From: Romeriopsis sp046049545
GTDB taxonomy: Bacteria; Cyanobacteriota; Cyanobacteriia; Leptolyngbyales; Leptolyngbyaceae
Length of the DNA: 64,000 bases
NCBI GenBank assembly: GCA_046049545.1
Contig: JBJORF010000006.1
Coordinates: 16,268 to 80,267 of the forward strand
Direction: 5' to 3'
Shown: positions 62,521 to 64,000 of the stretch, one piece after another
How positions within the stretch are numbered: position 1 is the first letter of the stretch
Layout: the number at the start of each line of letters is the position of its first letter
The notes under the pieces: model-generated
Seen by the model: the letters and a program-made list of their open reading frames with translations, nothing else
What the model was told of the DNA's origin: nothing
Database searches by the model: none
Position numbers and translations under genes: made by a program

Positions 62521-63672
62521 ATGAACTGGCGCACGCGCATCACGACCTGGCTTGAAACCCATTGGGTCAACCCTGCTTATAGTGGTTGGTTGTTGAGTGC
62601 GTTGTCGATTTTTCTGTTTATTGCGGCGACGAATACATTGGCGGGTTGGCTCTATGTGATGAGTGGAGCGTTGATGGCGCTGCTGTTGATGGCTGCTTGG
62701 CTGACAGTGCGAAATTTAAAGTCGTTGCAGGTGCGGCGGCTGCCGATCGAGCCGATCACCGTGGGCGATCGCTTGGAAATCGGTCTCGCACTGCAAAATC
62801 CCAGCGGCGCACCGAAGGGCCTCCTACAAATCGTTGATCCTTTGCCGCCGCAATTGGGGATGCCCCAAGACGTAACGGTGGAAGCGGTGCCGGCGCGGGG
62901 TCGGCAGGTGGTGAATTACGATCGGCCCACCCAAAGGCGCGGGATCTATCGCTGGCAGAATGTGGAGGTCAGGACAGCGGCACCCTTGGGATTATTTTGG
63001 CGGCGGCAGGTGTGGCCGATTCGGACGACGGCGATCGTTTATCCAGCGATTTTGCCGATCGGGCGTTGTCCGTTGATCGATGATGTGGGCCGGGAGCGCA
63101 GTCTGCAAATATTAGATAATCGGCGGGCGCAGGCGAGTCATGAGGGGATGACCCGATCGCTGCGGCCTTACCGTTGGGGCGATCCGATGCGGATGATTCA
63201 CTGGAGTACGAGTGCGCGCCATGGGGAACTGCGGGTGCGCGAACTGGAGATGACCAGTAGCGGGCGGGAAGTGCTGATCGCGATCGACAGTGCCTGCCCT
63301 TGGAATGCGGAGGATTTTGAGCAGGCGGTGACGGCGGCGACTTCGCTGTACTTTTACGCGGTGAAGCATCAGTTGAATATTGCGCTGTGGACGGCGGGAA
63401 CGGGGAAATTGCGCGGGGCGAAGCAGGTATTGCGGGTGATGGCGGGGGTGATGGCGGGGGAAGCGCCGCGTCAGGAGACTTTGCCGAAGGAACCTGTAAT
63501 TTGGCTGACGCAGAATGTGAATACGTTGGCCCAGTTGCCTGTGGGGAGTCGGTGGGTGTTGTGGCCGACGACGGATGGAGTGGTTTTGCAGTCGGGGCAG
63601 GGTCGCGGGAAGGTGATCGATCGGGCCATGGATTTGGCCGCGCAATTGCAAATGGAATTAACCGTGAATTAG
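62521..63672 (+). CDS. DUF58 domain protein
   Basis: A 383-residue protein. Two N-terminal membrane helices (about residues 18-62) precede a beta-rich domain, then the DUF58 signature RPYRWGDPMRMIHWSTSARH with GELRVRELE, which resembles a vWA-like fold (VLIAIDSACPW). Often found with MoxR ATPases and transglutaminase-like proteins; those partners are not in the window. Function unknown. Confidence 0.88.
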   Translation: MNWRTRITTWLETHWVNPAYSGWLLSALSIFLFIAATNTLAGWLYVMSGALMALLLMAAWLTVRNLKSLQVRRLPIEPITVGDRLEIGLALQNPSGAPKGLLQIVDPLPPQLGMPQDVTVEAVPARGRQVVNYDRPTQRRGIYRWQNVEVRTAAPLGLFWRRQVWPIRTTAIVYPAILPIGRCPLIDDVGRERSLQILDNRRAQASHEGMTRSLRPYRWGDPMRMIHWSTSARHGELRVRELEMTSSGREVLIAIDSACPWNAEDFEQAVTAATSLYFYAVKHQLNIALWTAGTGKLRGAKQVLRVMAGVMAGEAPRQETLPKEPVIWLTQNVNTLAQLPVGSRWVLWPTTDGVVLQSGQGRGKVIDRAMDLAAQLQMELTVN

Positions 63673-63699
63673 TCGTCTCTGAACGGCTAAAGCAAGCGA

Positions 63700-64000
63700 G
63701 AGAGTGTTTAGAATTTTGTGTAAGTGGGTTGAACGTCAATCATTGAAGCGTTCGGGGAACATAATGGCAAAGTGGGAAGCGGCCGCTTTCCAATCGTGAA
63801 TTGGGCGTTTCCAGCGTTGGGCAATATTATTCATGGCCAAGTACATTAATTTAAGCACAGACTGCTCATCAGGGAAAACGGCTTTGGTCTTAATCACCTT
63901 CCGCAGCGACCGATTCAGGGATTCAATCGCATTGGTGGTATAAATCACTTTGCGAATGGGGTAGGGATAATCAAAGATGGGAATGATGTTCTCCCAATGC
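63700..64000 (-). mobile_element. IS256-family insertion sequence, 3' end (cut by window)
   Basis: A likely terminal repeat (GAGTGTTTAGAATTTTGTG, from about 63702) is followed inward by the transposase 3' end. It lies 30 nt downstream of the DUF58 stop and runs off the window. Confidence 0.65.
63736..64000 (-). CDS. IS256-family (mutator type) transposase, partial
   Basis: The C-terminal 87 codons are present; the gene continues past base 64000. HWENIIPIFDYPYPIRKVI then YTTNAIESLNRSLRKVIKTK is the signature with the catalytic Glu (TTNAIESLNR). It ends SHFAIMFPERFND. The frame is intact in the visible part, so the element may be recent. Confidence 0.9.
   Translation of the reverse strand, partial: HWENIIPIFDYPYPIRKVIYTTNAIESLNRSLRKVIKTKAVFPDEQSVLKLMYLAMNNIAQRWKRPIHDWKAAASHFAIMFPERFND

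Overview
ORGANISM. The window is cyanobacterial chromosome. HIP1-type GCGATCGC octamers are scattered throughout. The gene content includes a ferredoxin-type heme oxygenase, the carotenoid desaturase CrtD, a glucolipid synthase of the MgdA type, a KaiB-like protein, a pilus-type chemotaxis cluster, CofH, and a GNAT enzyme whose closest relatives are chloroplast Ycf52/SNAT proteins. I cannot name a genus. No nitrogenase or phycobiliprotein genes fall inside the window. LAYOUT. 1-2.9 kb is an accessory edge: a decayed HicB antitoxin, a cupin, a PAS histidine kinase and a solitary attC-like hairpin. 2.9-4.6 kb is a metal ABC transporter pair behind a Fur-family box. 4.7-13.9 kb holds core-type genes: a GPH symporter, a phosphoribosyltransferase, an AEC carrier, a VanY-like peptidase, crtD, a GT2 enzyme and a DUF6765 protein. 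13.9-17.0 kb is a decayed mobile island next to tRNA-Thr(GGT): an IS5-type remnant, a truncated Abi_2 gene, a Uma2 protein, a cluster of six iteron-like repeats, and a tyrosine integrase that stops with an amber codon where the catalytic tyrosine should be. 17.0-25.5 kb holds tRNA-Tyr, nnr, tldD/tldE, a GT4 enzyme and a PiT phosphate transporter. PURINE CLUSTER. 25.5-31.3 kb is a nearly complete oxidative purine (urate to ureidoglycine) pathway: urate hydroxylase HpxO, HIU hydrolase, OHCU decarboxylase, allantoinase PuuE and allantoate amidohydrolase, together with a cyclotransferase-like protein and a Rieske oxygenase. A canonical NtcA box (GTA-N8-TAC, 22 nt, TAN3T) precedes the Rieske-puuE operon, so purine scavenging is probably switched on by nitrogen limitation. 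No molybdenum xanthine dehydrogenase is present in the window; the Rieske enzyme is a candidate for an upstream oxidation step. REST. 32.7-40.3 kb is a CheW / three-GAF MCP / CheA-REC operon whose CheA lacks a recognisable HPt domain. 40.3-49.4 kb carries a CAP protein, two GT39 mannosyltransferase-like enzymes, a hydrolase, an ACT-like protein, a Ycf52-type GNAT, a DUF4332 protein, an Spx/ArsC-like protein and ho1. 49.4-62.3 kb carries a Mo-nitro_C protein, a 1-kb gap with tandem CRP boxes, a FetB-like permease, a two-domain KaiB-like protein, cofH, xseA, mgdA, a radical-SAM protein, a TPR protein, glgP and a CPBP protease. The right edge has a DUF58 gene and the end of an IS256-family element. 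GENERAL FEATURE. Short perfect tandem duplications (12-31 bp) recur in non-coding DNA and at gene ends. One of them has visibly changed a reading frame in the purine cluster.
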